Assembly (NCBI GenBank): GCA_039619475.1
Contig: CM077116.1
Location: 302,416,464 to 302,480,463 of the forward strand
Reading direction: 5' to 3'
DNA length: 64,000 bases
Source of the DNA: Icerya purchasi
Lineage: Eukaryota > Arthropoda > Insecta > Hemiptera > Monophlebidae
In this document: in pieces, positions 23,769-36,147 of the stretch
How the letters are laid out: each line of letters opens with the position of its first letter
Numbering within the stretch: the stretch's first letter is position 1
The notes under the pieces: generated by a model
Database searches by the model: none
Seen by the model: the letters and a program-made list of their open reading frames with translations, nothing else
Told to the model about the DNA's origin: nothing
Translations under genes and position numbers: made by a program

Positions 23769-25418
23769 CTAGTAATCAATAAAAATACACTAAAGTGACT
23801 CGAACTGACCACCGGCTAGTCTTAAGAGGGGCCGATAAAAATTTATAACATACACTAACAATTCGTAACGTTCAGTAATATACATATTTTTACATTTACG
23901 ACGTGATACCTTTCGCAACTGAAATATTTCCGAATCATTATTCCGTGCGAGGAAGAAAAAAGTCAAAGCATCTGACAGGAATCTTTCGTAGAATCGCAAC
24001 GAAAAGTCAATATTTTAACTGATAGAACGCGATTCGGCTACTACAAGTAGATCCGAACAAAAGAAAAACGTAAAATTATCACGACTTTTCAAACTGGCGA
24101 AAATTTATTTTGGCGCAATCGCGATATATGTATAACGAAAATCGCGTTATTAGCGGGACAAACTGTAAAATGTGGCTAAAACGATAGGAGAACCGATTTC
24201 GCACAGTGAACCACAATGGCAGTTGGAATAAAATGCCGATATTTTAAAATAAAAATGTGTTTCCACATACAAACGAATTTCCCTTTTTAATTGAAAAATC
24301 CGAATACGTTCTTGATTTCACGTTTAATATACTTTCGAGCATTATTACAAATTCATTAAAAAAAAAAGTAAATTTTCTTTTCTGCTTTTTTAAATTAACA
24401 CGCCATTACACGGGTCCAAAATTAATAGAAAATTGAACAACGTCTGCTTTTCGAAAAAGTTTTTAGATTATAATTTAATGCATTCTCGAATTTTCAAAAT
24501 GTTTCAACCCTTTCGTGACAAAATTTACGTACAAAGATCACGCTAATTGTATATAACTACCGCGGCATCATAGAGCGATCGAGACGCTACTACTACTATT
24601 TTTACACCCGGTGAATTACTTGTATTAGCTATAAACTACCATGGTGGTTCACAACAATTAATCGTATTAGAAATTTTTTAGATAAACGTCTGATACGGTG
24701 TTATTTTGAAACTACACTCCGGGATTGCGAAAGGCTTCATTACTCGAAGAGTTAATTTTCAATATTTCCAAATTCATTAGGTAGCTAAAAATGGCTCTAA
24801 AAAACATGAAACTTTGACGAATTCATCTTCCATCAGGTTTGTTGCAGGTTTATTTTAGTATTTTTTTTTTTTTTTTTTTCTGATAGCAACTTCTAAAACT
24901 TTTATTAGCCCATTCCGTTGACAGATAAAAATTTTAATGAAAAATTCGCTACTTTTACATTTTATTTTGAACAACTTATAAAATTGACTTTAAAATTGGT
25001 TATAGCAACATCGAAGGGAAGAAGAAGAATCTGGTCGTTATAACAACAATCGGTTCGTCCTTATATCCGATATACGGTATTACAATTTTTTAATTTTCCC
25101 GAGATTTAATAATACTCCGACTGTTGCTCGCCGATTAAACAAATAATCGTCCATGTCGCACACGTTTTGTGTTTTTTTTTTTTTTTTTTTAAATTCAAAA
25201 GTAAAAACATCAGACTTCTTTCTTCATGCGTGTAAAAACTAAATCTCAGTACAAAGAAGGGAAAAAAAATCGATAGAAACGCAACGATTCTATCGTATTT
25301 TAAAAAATCATGATTTTTCATTACAATACCGTCTTCTAATACTTTTTTATGACACCTGTATATAGTTCAATCGACAACAAGCATTTATTAAATATGTCAT
25401 ATTTCTATTTGCACGGGC
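23769..25418. other. Intronic AT-rich sequence of the VAT-1 gene
   Basis: Nothing beyond homopolymer tracts (e.g. poly(T) at 24860-24879 and 25172-25190). No supported feature. Confidence 0.6.
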
Positions 25419-25604
25419 TTTTTTCTTTTTTTTTCTCTTTTTCTTTTATTTTTTTAGGTACCTCAACTATGGACCCTACTACTAACACTCAGCGCGAATG
25501 AAATTATTAGAAGTTTACATGTGCGGCAGCGTGATTCGAACCCGGTACTACTCGAACGAAATACAATTAACTAATCACCTGCTAAACCACACGATAGCTG
25601 ACTT
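25419..25604 (-). mobile_element. tRNA-derived SINE
   Basis: On the minus strand the sequence begins near GTCAGCTATCG. It has an RNA polymerase III A box (TGGTTTAGCAGG, agreeing with TRGYNNAGYNGG) and, about 35 bases on, a B box (GGTTCGAATCA, one base from GGTTCGANTCC). The outer ends GTCAGC and GCTGCC can still pair as an acceptor-stem remnant. A tRNA-unrelated body follows and then an A-rich tail (seen as T-rich + strand at 25419-25455). Total about 186 bp. A 13-bp poly(G) run (25607-25619) directly abuts its 5' end. It is a SINE, not a functional tRNA, because the anticodon-arm spacing and pairing are poor. Confidence 0.7.
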
Positions 25605-26272
25605 TTGGGGGGGGGGGGGTATATAGAAACAAATCGAGAGATGTTTTTTTTTCGTTTTTTTTTTTTTTTTAATTCACTTTCAAAGATAAATTTTTATAGT
25701 CGACAATTCAAAATTTTAGTGGTAATAACCCTATTTTTAGTTATCATCAATGCCATTATAATCGATAAAGAGATATTAATGACATATATAGTTTACGCAT
25801 TTCTAATATTCATCGTTATAAAACGATTCACACGATTCAGATTATTCGGAAAAATGAATTTTCCATTATTAGAAAAAGTACACTTTAATCAAGTAGTTAA
25901 TTAAATAAAAACGATTACGAAATAAGAAATTAATTTTTACGGTTTTAGTACAATCGAACGAGAACTAAAAACGTGGAGTATATTATTACGCTCTTTGTTT
26001 AAATTACGTTACAACAACGCGCTACAGAGAAGTCTTGTGCGCTACTAAAAATAATATTATTAATTTTCAAACACTCGTATACAATTTTATTATGTTATAT
26101 TAAGTATGCCAGAAATGCTGCAATGAAATATCTCTTAGTTCATTTTTTTTTGAATAATAAATAAATAATAAATAAATAATAATAAAAAAAAAAAAAAAAA
26201 AAAAGGTGTCCGAAAGATCAAAAGAAAAATACTATGGCGCGAATAACGAAAAACTAAACGATTTTTTTTTAC

Positions 26273-26402
26273 CTTAAACTTTTGAACATTTTCGCCGACT
26301 TGTTCCACATCGCCGGAACACTCAAACCCTAAAATGAACGGTGTTTTCGGAGGAGAATCGATCGCTCCTTGACGCACCATCAAATCTTGGAAGTTTAAAC
26401 CG
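26273..26402 (-). CDS. Vat1: VAT-1 homologue, exon encoding the start of the MDR core
   Basis: Encodes GLNFQDLMVRQGAIDSPPKT, then a 23-residue remainder containing ILGFECSGDVEQVGENV. This is the conserved start of the GroES-like domain of VAT-1 and zeta-crystallin-like quinone oxidoreductases (CGLNf.D.m.R.G....p...P...G.E.sG.v..vG..v). The acceptor is a long pyrimidine tract ending AG at 26404-26403. One base (C) completes the Cys codon begun in the previous exon, so the exon enters in phase 2. It ends AAG|GTAAAA, phase 0. No zinc-ligand cysteine pattern is present, as expected for this subfamily. Confidence 0.93.
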
Positions 26403-28096
26403 CTAAAAAAGAAAAAAAAAAACGAAAATGGATGAATAAAAATATTTTTAAAAATATAGGTTAAAAAAATTGCAATATGAAAACGCATACGCGACAGATG
26501 ATCAAAACTCGCGGGATTTAAAGTAGCGGTAAATAAAAAAAATAAAAGATTATTGAATAGTTATATACTGGTAAGTTCGGGTTTGCATAATAGTGAATTA
26601 AAAAAAAAAAATCCATATTGAAAATGCTTTTATCTTTTACGCGACTTTCTCGTAAATGTGTGTGTGTATACACACTTCTGCCACTTTTAGACTGCTTAAA
26701 AAAGTCTTGACGTCTACGTGTTAAAAAAAAAAAAAAAAAAAAGCATACTGATATGAGGCTGACGCCAACTTCGAAGATTTTGTAAAGAAATTCATAGGCG
26801 GTTCCGTTAATTTTAACAAGCTTTACATTTCCTCTATAACTCGGCCCAGGAAAATTTCCTTCTCCTAACTCGGACAAAAAGGTACCACATATAAATCTCG
26901 AAGAAGTTTTTTTTAAGGTGAACTTTTTAAAGTTCGCAACAATTAACAGTCTAGCCACAAAGTATTCTATTGTTGTTGTTTTTTAACTTTCACACCCTAA
27001 AGCAATAGCGAAAGATATGTTTCATAGTGTGGAATATTTAATGTTCATTTTTTATGAGTGATACTTTTTGAAAAGGTAGCGTGCCAGCTCACAGTATAGC
27101 TCGCAGGTGTTCGATTATCAGAGCTGACCCGTGGAAAGTGTCTCGTAAGTCGCTGCATATAAATATTGTCGAATAAAGGCTATTATATGCCGGAGAAGTG
27201 ATATCTGGATGAAAATAAGAGTGGATCGTGACAAAAAGGAAAAGGTAACAACACAGCATGCTCTAGCCCAATGATAAAAAAAAAAAAGAGCGGCCCTCCA
27301 AAAGTGCCTTATAAAAAGAGCTCAATTCTACACACATCTTATATCGAGGTATTTTACTTAGCTTGCTTAATACCCCGCCGAGGAGAAAACGAGTTAGTAA
27401 GCATTTTAAATTCTACATTCCGCGTGTATTGTTTTAATTTCGCCATTTTACGTAAATCGCGTTTTATTCGCGCCGGCTCAAGACTGTAAACGGGTCATTT
27501 TGAACTTTGATTCGTTTAGTCGTTCCCTTTCATTGTTTCTCTCCGTCTATACTATTAAGATAGAAAGCAACGCTTGGAAAAACAGCGGTAAAACAAGAAA
27601 CTGCGTTACAGCCAACGGCCGAAGAAGAGAATAGAAAGAGAATAAAATCGACCTGTGGAAAACCAAACAGTGAAAAAAAACACGCTTTCAGAATAGTCGA
27701 GCAATTAAACCAACGAATTAAGGAAATATATATGTATATTGAGAGCACGGACCGAACGCGCAGGAATAAACTGAGAAATAGACACACACATTTATTATCG
27801 GATCAATCACGCGCTGCTTAGGAATACTGAATAACATTTCAAGACTAAATAACAAAATAGAATTTAGAATGAAAATACGAAAAAATGCAGACACAATATC
27901 GAATAAAAACAATCTTGTTAATTATTTATAAATTAACACCTGTCGTCGGTCAATCTACTGCGCTTTCCTCAGGCGAGACTACTCTCGCACAGGTTAACAA
28001 AGTGCGGCATCGTATGAGCCTCAGAAATAGATATGACGACACGATGCGCGTAAGGTAGAAATTCCATTAGAGAAGAGAATTATCAGAAGAAAAGCC
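26403..28096. other. AT-rich sequence upstream of the first recognised VAT-1 exon
   Basis: Presumably first-intron sequence. Some minus-strand frames are open (e.g. 26958-26518), but they run through homopolymer-encoded Phe/Lys stretches and show no family similarity. A poly(A)/(T) run is present at 26723-26742. No splice-compatible exon ending in the expected ...KAC/RAC residues is visible. Confidence 0.55.
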
Positions 28097-28737
28097 ATGG
28101 CTGATGCACAGGCGACAGAGAACGGATCAGGACCAAAATCGAAAAAAAAAAAAAAAAACTCAAAAGAGTAATTTGCAACATTAAGAATATTCAAAAAAAA
28201 CTAAAACAATGAGAAAGGCATACAACAAAAGGAACCAGCCGGGGTTGTCAATAGTTAAATTTAACCCGGCGCGGGAAAATGGATGGTATATTATGATCAA
28301 CATAGGAGAGCTAAATACGCTTTTATTATCCTTATACAGACTCGACGAGTCCTGCGAAACGCCAACTTCTTGCGAGAATAATCTCTTACCATTATCAAAA
28401 TCTTTACTACTTAAATATACTTCTTCAGATGTCACATCCCATGCTCACCGTAGGAATTATTGATGGGAACGATTTAATTGACACCAAAAAGGCTTCCTCC
28501 ATAGACTCGTGCGTCGGTGCTTTCGAAAAAAGATCTATTCCTAAACCCAACTGCAGAATACCATCGGTGCGAAAATCCAACTCTTCCGCAAAACCGCGAT
28601 ACCATTTTTTAAAAGTTCCACCCCAGAAGAACCTGAAAATCGTTATCACGGAGGACAAATACTATTTTACTGCAGCGACGGTGAAAAATTTTCACGATAT
28701 TCGCCAATTGGCACACTTTGAACGTATAGTATAGTAA
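28097..28737 (+). pseudogene. Unidentified reading frame(s), probably a broken coding sequence
   Basis: In a flank less AT-rich than its surroundings, an ATG at 28097 (context GCCATGG) opens MADAQATENGSGPKS followed by Lys homopolymer and LKRVICNIKNIQKKLKQ. After a stop or frame change, 28209-28463 is open (KRNQPGLSIVKFNPARENGW..., ending near KYTSSDVTSHAHRRNY). It overlaps 28429-28734 in another frame (MLTVGIIDGNDLIDTKKASS...). The reverse strand is also partly open at 28658-28425 (WYRGFAEELDFRTDGILQLG), so strand is uncertain. I do not recognise a family. It could be a pseudogene or a mobile-element scrap next to the CpG island. Confidence 0.3.
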
Positions 28738-28739
28738 GG

Positions 28740-29660
28740 CTTCTTGCTCAGTTTCCCCGCACTTTATAGAGCCTATCTCAATAAAGTGAGCGTTCGGCGC
28801 GGCGCGTTTTAAGGCGAGCGAATTTTTAGAAGGTGCGCGACGAGAGGTCTCGTGTCGGAATCGGACTGCGAAAAATTAATTCCCCGAAAGAAAAAAAAAA
28901 AAAAAAGAAGAGGGAAAGAAAAATAGCAGAAACAACAGAGCGCGTTCGACAACTTGATGCGCTCCGAGCAAATAATAACATAGCAACAACGGAACGTGCG
29001 TGGATCGGCCTTTGTATCCGCGCGTCGAGAACCCCGCGGGCAATAAACCCGGTTAGACCGAAACGGCGGCGACTTCTAGGCGGCCGCGCTACCAGTCGCC
29101 CGAATGTCTAGTCTAAACGCATAGAGAAGACGCCCGGCAGGCGCGTCGAGCGACGCCGCTCGCAAAGGCGACTTTTGTCATCGTCGCAGCTCCGACGACA
29201 GTGCAGCGTCGCCGGGACTCGCAGCGAACGCGACGAAGACATAAAACAATCGTCAGCACGACAGTTAACGTGCTGCTGCTCGGTGGTTCTGCTAGCTTTT
29301 AATTTCCCCCCGAATTAGCGACAGCACGCGAACTGGCCCGGCGATAATTTTCCGATTTCAGTAATAATCGGCCGCCGGACTGAACGCCGCTGCTGCTTGC
29401 AGCACGAGCGCTCCCCCGAGGCACCGTCAGGTAAATGCGCGCGGCGGGGAAAGCGCTTTGTTTTTCTCGCGCGGCCGTTTTTTTTAATTATTCCCTCCCG
29501 AATGAGACGGCGTCGCAACGGTTTTCGTTACCCGATGCGGAACCTGACGCGAGCGCGCCGTCCACAATCTACACCAATACGCGGATACAGACTGCGTCGT
29601 TGCAAAGGGCGCATTCGATACGCAAAATGGCCGACTTTTATTTTTCTCTTCCATTAAACG
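28740..29660. promoter_or_regulatory. CpG-rich island, possible promoter region
   Basis: This is the most GC- and CpG-rich block in the window (e.g. GGCGGCCGCGC near 29079 and many CGACG/GCGTCG runs at 29130-29240). It is flanked by AT-rich DNA. Frames on both strands are open here mainly because GC-rich DNA lacks stops, and none looks like a known protein. The position about 2.4 kb upstream of the first recognised VAT-1 exon fits a promoter with 5' untranslated exon, but I found no coding exon between, so the link is a guess. Confidence 0.4.
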
Positions 29661-31320
29661 GACGACAGGAAATTCGGAACTAATTTAACCGGCAGGCAGA
29701 CCTTTTCAAGCCAAAAAAAAAATCACTTAGGCGCGCCAACAAACCTCCTTCAGCCTGCTCTACCGCGCTTTATCAACTCGATTACGCGGCGGCTATCTAT
29801 AATTTCCTCCCGCTCGGCATAGCGAAAAATTGTAATTATTACAAACACCGACGAATATTGCGCGCAATACTCTAGATTGAATCGACTTTCGAGTTTTCTT
29901 CGCCCAGACCGCATTTTCCCGCAATTTGCGACTGCCTTTTTCGTCAAAGGCCTGCTCCATGAGGGCCCAAAAAACAAGGTCTATTTACTTGCGTTATATA
30001 AAAACATAAAACTCCCGTATGAGATTAATTTATAAAAAAAATTTGGACAAAAGGGAGGCAAAAGTCATGGCTGAAAGACATAAGAATATAACGAAGATGC
30101 TCTTTCGTCCGTGGACGGAAGTCGCAAGTTCAGATTACATTATGGATTACCAACTTTCTTCAAAGAAATGATGTTTACAACGATACAATATATATATATA
30201 TATATGAATGTGTTGCGCGCGAATAATGAAATTGCACAGTTCATGAAATGGACAATTTTTTATATTGTGCAACTCCTCCCCCGTGTAGAGTTCATGAAAT
30301 GAGCAGAATTTTAAACGGTTCGTGAAACGCGTAATGATTTCCGCTCATTTTAGTACAGTTAGCACATTTTTTTGTTTTTAATTGATATTCGTAGTACTGT
30401 GTGTATGAGTGTCACTTCAAAAAAAAAAAAAAAAAAAAACCAAAGCTAGTTACTAATTTTTTCAACGAATTAATATTATACGCATCATCCATAAATTACC
30501 GGGCATTCCTCTATGGCAGCGTCATTTACATTGGATTTTGCAGATGGCTTAGCAATTGACGCCGACTAAAATTAAAAATTGTTTTTCCTTTTTAATTTAT
30601 CGTTTTTTTTTATTTATCTATTTTTCTTTTTATTGCTTAAAAATAACTGTAAAAAAATTACAAGTAAAGAAATGTTTTATTTATTTATTTTATTTTTTTA
30701 AGGGGATCTAACCTATTTTGCAGTGGCATAATTTCATTTTTTTTTTATAATTCTTTGACACATTTTTTCCCCATTTCTGAACACACTATGCGGCAGAAAT
30801 AAACCAATAAATAAAGTTTGCCCATAATAACGTTTTTCAATATAACACCTGCAAAATGTGTTCTTTCTTGAACAAGAAAAATATAAAAATTTAAACATTA
30901 GCATATTATTCGAAAAATTTTGTGCCGCTTGGGTGGAGTCCTCCTTAGGATTTCCATCGGTGAAAGACAGAAAAAAAATGATTTTCCCTCAGCAATTGAA
31001 ATATTTCACAGCACCATCTTTAGCGTAAATAAAATTCCATCGCGCTTGTAATTACGAATTTGACCGATAGGTTGCGTTATTCTTTAAACACACTACCGAT
31101 ACGACATATTTCTCCGTTATCGGTCGGTGGTAAAAAGAGAACAAATTTCGAAACCACACATTTCAAAGCCTCAGTCTTAACAACGTAATGATTGTATATA
31201 TTTTTTACAAATCGGAAAAAACCACATTTTTATTACGATTAATTATTATTAAATTTGAGCTACAAAAATATCCATTTTCTGTTTTGTCACCACCTTATTA
31301 AATACGTATAAAAAAAAAAG
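29661..31320. other. AT-rich non-coding stretch
   Basis: No supported gene. It contains poly(A) at 30420-30439, a short (AT)n near 30188-30204 and scattered T runs. Confidence 0.6.
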
Positions 31321-31462
31321 ACGTATTACAGAAAATTATAGTTACAAAAATGGGAAATATAGGCGACATATTTCGGAGTTACATAATTGCCATGATTTAT
31401 GTAACTCCGAAACATGTCGGCTATATTTCCCATTTTTATAACTATAATTTTCTGTAATACGT
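31321..31462. repeat. 66-bp hairpin-forming inverted repeat
   Basis: 31321-31386 and 31397-31462 are reverse complements with about three mismatches and a 10-base loop. The arm starts ACGTATTACAGAAAATTATA and ends CGGAGTTACATAA. The outer flanks are A-rich on the left and T-rich on the right, so weak pairing continues a few bases further. This is the size and shape of a small palindromic MITE or of a precursor hairpin. It has no coding content. Confidence 0.88.
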
Positions 31463-32383
31463 ATTTTTATATATATATTTAATAAAGTAATTATTATTAC
31501 TTTTTTCTACCATTGAATCTGCATTATATACATATATAATATATTTTAACAAACGCACACACGTTGCATATCTTAATAACGCGATGTATGATCGAAAATT
31601 ACAAGAAAAAAACCTTTTTAACATCTACAATTTTTAACTAACTGCGCACATGATCGCCATTATTTCGAAATGGAAAGTAGTGTCGAAGGCAGTACAAAAA
31701 TATATACATATGTGTAACCAAATTTTTGAAATATTGCTTTCGGAGCAAACAGTTTTAGATGAAAAAGGAAATGAGAAAATTAAAAACATGAAAAATTTTA
31801 AATATTGTGTATCTCAAAAACAGTGTGTCACACATTTGTTTTTTAAATTATAATTTAATTTAAATTCGAACAACACGTACGGGGGGCCACAAACTTTAGC
31901 ATATAACGATCGTTAATAGACAGAAAAAAATAATTTCCCTTTTAATTTAAAAACAAATCTAAAAATCGACTATATCGAAATCTACTGTTCTCTCATCAGG
32001 CTTTCTCGCTGCCTGAAAACCAACTTCGCAAATTAAAATAAATTACAAAATTGTTTATCAAAGGCAACGAGACTTAAGATTCGCAGTGGATAATGCAACA
32101 CGATATTTTCACAATTTTTCATTGTTTATAAATATACGCACTTCTCGCGCGTAATATAATATTCGAGCTCAAGGTCGTATCTCAAAGCCTAAACATATTG
32201 CGACATCAAACCATTTGTCACATTATTCTATTTAAAAAAAAAAACCATACAGTAACCGGGAAAAAAAAACAACTTTATATATATCACCTGCTGCAATCTC
32301 TAAAAGCTCGATGATGTAAAGTACCAGAAATCACGCATCGCCTGCCTACGAGGTTTCGTATAATAGTTGTCATTGCCAGTTGC

Positions 32384-32586
32384 AGAGAAATTTTCTACAT
32401 GTCGAAATTTTCTAAATGTCGAAATTTTCTAAATGTCGAAATTTTCTAAATGTCGAAATTTTCTAAATGTCGAAATTTTCTAAATGTCGAAATTTTCTAA
32501 ATGTCGAAATTTTCTAAATGTTGAAATTTTCTAAATCCCTAAATTTTTTAAATGACTAAATTTTTTAAACCACTAAATTTTCTTCC
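32384..32586. repeat. 17-bp minisatellite, about 11 copies
   Basis: The unit TGTCGAAATTTTCTAAA repeats exactly at 32400, 32417, 32434, 32451, 32468, 32485 and 32502. A one-base variant follows at 32519, then increasingly divergent units to about 32586 (e.g. TGACTAAATTTTTTAAA), and there is a partial unit before 32400. The decay is graded toward the right edge, consistent with array growth from the left or centre. Confidence 0.95.
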
Positions 32587-35500
32587 CTTAATTTATGTTA
32601 ACGAAAGAATTTTCCTTCCTTTACAGATAAGTTCCACACGCAGCGTGTTATCATATAATCTTTTCAACATACTACACACTATACGAACAAATTATTAAAG
32701 AAATAAATTGATAAATTAATAAATAAATAAAATTTACGAGTAATAAAGTGAAAGAAGAAAGATGTTTGAACTGTACATTGAAAGACGGTATTGAAAATAC
32801 TTCCAATCGTGAACGAAAAATTATAAATTACAAAGACATCAGAAAAAGAAAAAAAACTACTTCTAATATGAGTACGAGATTAAAGTAACCACGTGATGCT
32901 TTAAAAATTAAATTCTATAAAAACCAGAGCCTTCTTGGACTATGACAGTTTTTAATAAGCCAGTTGGTTGCAACGAGCACAACATTACTCCATTCATGTA
33001 TATAAAAAAAGAAAAAAAAAAAAACAATCGAACAGTAATTTTAATAAATTATTTCGCCCTTATTCTATCATATGTGAATTATTTATTTACTTAATAATAG
33101 TGGTGTTCAAAGAATAAAAATGCTCCCCCGACAGTTTTACAATAAAAAAAAAAAACAAAAAAAAACAAAAAAACATCGGAAGGCATCTGTATGAGAATGA
33201 AGAAATACCTATATACACGGAAACAGGTAAGTTATACAAGCGTGCGAATATATTCACCGAATTGATAACATAACGTAGAAATCCCTCTGCTGTTCAACCC
33301 AATTGGTGATCCCGCCAGTTCACCCCGGACAATTCACATTGCTGCTGGATAAATCTATATCAGCATTTGTCTTCTTTAACATACATCTTAATATACTCTC
33401 AAGATAAAGTTTCAAAAATTTGAAAAATTCCCTATCTAATTCCGTTTTGATATTAAGAGTATTTCCCCCTAAGACAGAAAATTAAACCTCTGAAAATATT
33501 CATCTAATGTTATAAACTGCAGATGATTAATCCGATTTTAATTTCGACAGAATATTATTATTATTATTAAATTATATTTACATGCCATGTGCAGCAACTA
33601 TGGCTAGAGGGACGAGAAGAGAAATAAGATCGATGAAACCGCGCGAAATAAACGACTAAAGCGAGGTTGTTATCCTTGGAGTTACAAAAAAAGAAAAAAA
33701 AAGGGAAAGAACCCACATAATAATTTGCACCTTTTGCGCACACGTGGTATTTCGCTGAGCAAAAAATAAAACATAATTTAATCAAAGTGTACGAACTTTT
33801 ACAGTAAATTCAATTTGTAAGATGTAAGAAAACTCTCTTTCTCTCTCTTGTATCATAGTCATTCTTGTTTCAAAACAAATATTGAACATATTCGTGGCCT
33901 AATATTCTCGCATTGCGCAGTAGAAATAATTTTCCATAAAAATCAACTTTTTTCATAGTCAAATCGTGACTAACATGAGTTTCTTGCACATAGAAAAACA
34001 AGTGACGGTCAGTATTTCACTGAACCCGTACAGAATCTGTACGTAAAAGTCGTTAAACGTCGTCTTCTCAATCTGCTTGGAAACAACAAGTCTTTTTCGT
34101 CTCATCCTTTCCGCAATGTTTAAATCTAGAATAATATCTCTTTTTCCTCCCCGGTTAAACGCAAGCCACTTCTAATGGAGTAAAAATATTTTACTAGAAT
34201 ATCACAAAAACTTTCAGAACCGATAAATTCAACAATTTTCTCTATCTTTTTTTTCTATGACTTAAAACTTTTCTAGGCATACTCTTAAATATTTCCGATT
34301 TGAAAAATGTTTTATCTTAAATGATACATGGCCGGTGTACACGGTGTTGTGTATGCACGCTAAAAACCGTGTAATGTCAGGGAAAACACTTCAAATAAAA
34401 TGCGCTTCAACATCTGTTATCACGGCTTTTAGCGCGTAAATAGGACATTCATCTGGGGGGGGGGAACTAGTCAAATTTAAAATTAAGATGCTAGCGGATT
34501 TTCAAGGGTTCGATGCAGTGTAAATAGTTTTCATGAGCTAAATTCGAGCTATTAAAAGCACGCAGATGACGTTAAAAAGCCAAGTTAAATTTAAAACACT
34601 AAAACAGAATATGCCGATTTTCAAGTTCAGAAGGAGCTAATAAAAAATTAATTATAAATAAACAGATTTACATAGAAAATAAAAGCCAAAAGACGGGGGG
34701 GTCGCTCTAAATCAATACGACAATACAACATGTATCGAGATTCGAATATATATTACCATCGGCGTACTGCTATGTCGAGAAAACAGATGTTTAACAGACT
34801 GCTGCTCTATGTAAATATGAAGCCGTCGCACATGCCTGCTGATGCTATATACCACACAATTATTACTATACTATTAACAGCTTTCTTCAAATTGGCTACT
34901 GTTTGTAAACAACGGTCTCTCGATACACATAAAAGTTGTATATTAGAACGCGATAAAACAATAAAAAATTGTTGCATACAACGTCATTACCATGTGAAAT
35001 TTACAATAGCCTACTCACGTGCCGATCGCTGTATGTTTTTTTGGCATAATTATTCGCTGAAGCCATAATACTGCGTCGGTAAATATAGAAAACATGTAAA
35101 TTTACATATATATGGAATGTCCATAAAAAGATAACAGAAAAAATCTACGAATGGCCGATTCTTCAAATGTAATAACGAACAATTTCTAATATAAATGCCT
35201 ATTTTTTTAGTTATTATTATTATTATTTTAAAATAGTTCTATCGTTTTTGTCTCTATTCCCATGTTAAGATATCGAAGTTCCCCTACATTTTTATGTTTG
35301 TTTTCTCTTTTTTGTTTTGTTTTTTAAGAAATTTTTATTGTTTATATAAAACTCCATTACTCGTTCAGATATGCACATAGATGGAATTGTACAATAATAA
35401 TAATAATAACAAAGTGATTTAATATAAGTGATGATGATGATTATTATTATTATTGGAAAGTAAAAACACGACAGCCATCCGTTTACTATATAATTACGAG

Positions 35501-36085
35501 CGATAGTGACAACGAAAGGGATTCTTACGTAATGTATGGAAAACTTTTAGAAGAAGGCGATAATAGCCAAAATGTGTTTGGAAAAATTAAGATAAAAAAA
35601 TTAACGCAAAATGTTGAAAACTAAATTATTAATAACCCGATTGTGAGCATGGTAAACAAATACAGACACAAAATATGAGAAACATTATCACTTCAAAAAA
35701 AACATCGCAAAGAATTATCGCAAAAGAAAAAAAAACAACTAGACACAAGAACAAGGTTACGTGCATAACTGTCAGTCAAAAAGGAAGAGAAAATTATACG
35801 AATAGAAAGGTGATTTTAATTCAAAAAGTATCGATTTTACGATTTTACTTAAATTTGTCCCAATTTCAGTCTACCTCATTTTCTTTTTAACTGTATACAT
35901 CTAAAACAAAACAAAGCAACAAAAAAAAAAAAAAAAAAAAAAAAAAAACTAAAACAGGATTTGAAAAATTAACAAACTATATACATGCCTTACATTTCCA
36001 GTAATACCACCAGAATAATTTTTACAACACACTATCAGAAAGTACGCATAATTTCGTTTAATGTTTATCACTAAAAAATGTATTA
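32587..36085. other. AT-rich non-coding stretch
   Basis: No gene supported. It contains (AAT)/(ATT) tracts near 33552, 35213 and 35397, and a poly(A) run of about 28 at 35921-35948. A 112-codon open frame at 34730-35068 has no recognisable similarity, and I do not call it a gene. Confidence 0.55.
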
Positions 36086-36147
36086 GCCAACTACTGTGGC
36101 GTAGTTGGTTAGGCAGTATTCGAGGAACAAAAGAGTACGAGGTCTAT

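Larger units (their letters stand above)
7290..26402 (-). other. Vat1: Gene: synaptic vesicle membrane protein VAT-1 homologue (MDR/quinone oxidoreductase-like), 3' seven exons
   Basis: Seven exons on the minus strand join with matching phases into about 371 residues: 26402-26273, 23768-23553, 14974-14829, 11325-11222, 10926-10871, 8498-8304 and 7559-7290. Each junction has GT and AG, most donors being GTAAGT or close. The product aligns by eye along nearly all of animal VAT-1: CGLNFQDLMVRQG, the GroES-like core, the Rossmann glycine motif AGGGVGQALIQL, KGVDIV-type and GYSLLKPMGKYVLYG, WWQVDKVSPIKL, and KKNVGK-type. VAT-1 is a medium-chain dehydrogenase/reductase family protein without catalytic zinc, reported on synaptic vesicles and at mitochondrial/ER membranes, with NADPH-dependent oxidoreductase features. 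The usual 40 to 80 N-terminal residues, ending ...VLIRVKAC in relatives, are missing. Their exon must lie upstream of 26402, and I found no candidate up to 64000. Confidence 0.92.

Noticed and set aside
26518..26958. 146-codon minus frame just upstream of the first VAT-1 exon, considered as the missing first exon
   Set aside because: It lacks the LTGFGG and VLIRVKAC motifs, contains a homopolymer-encoded Phe run and has no donor giving the needed phase.
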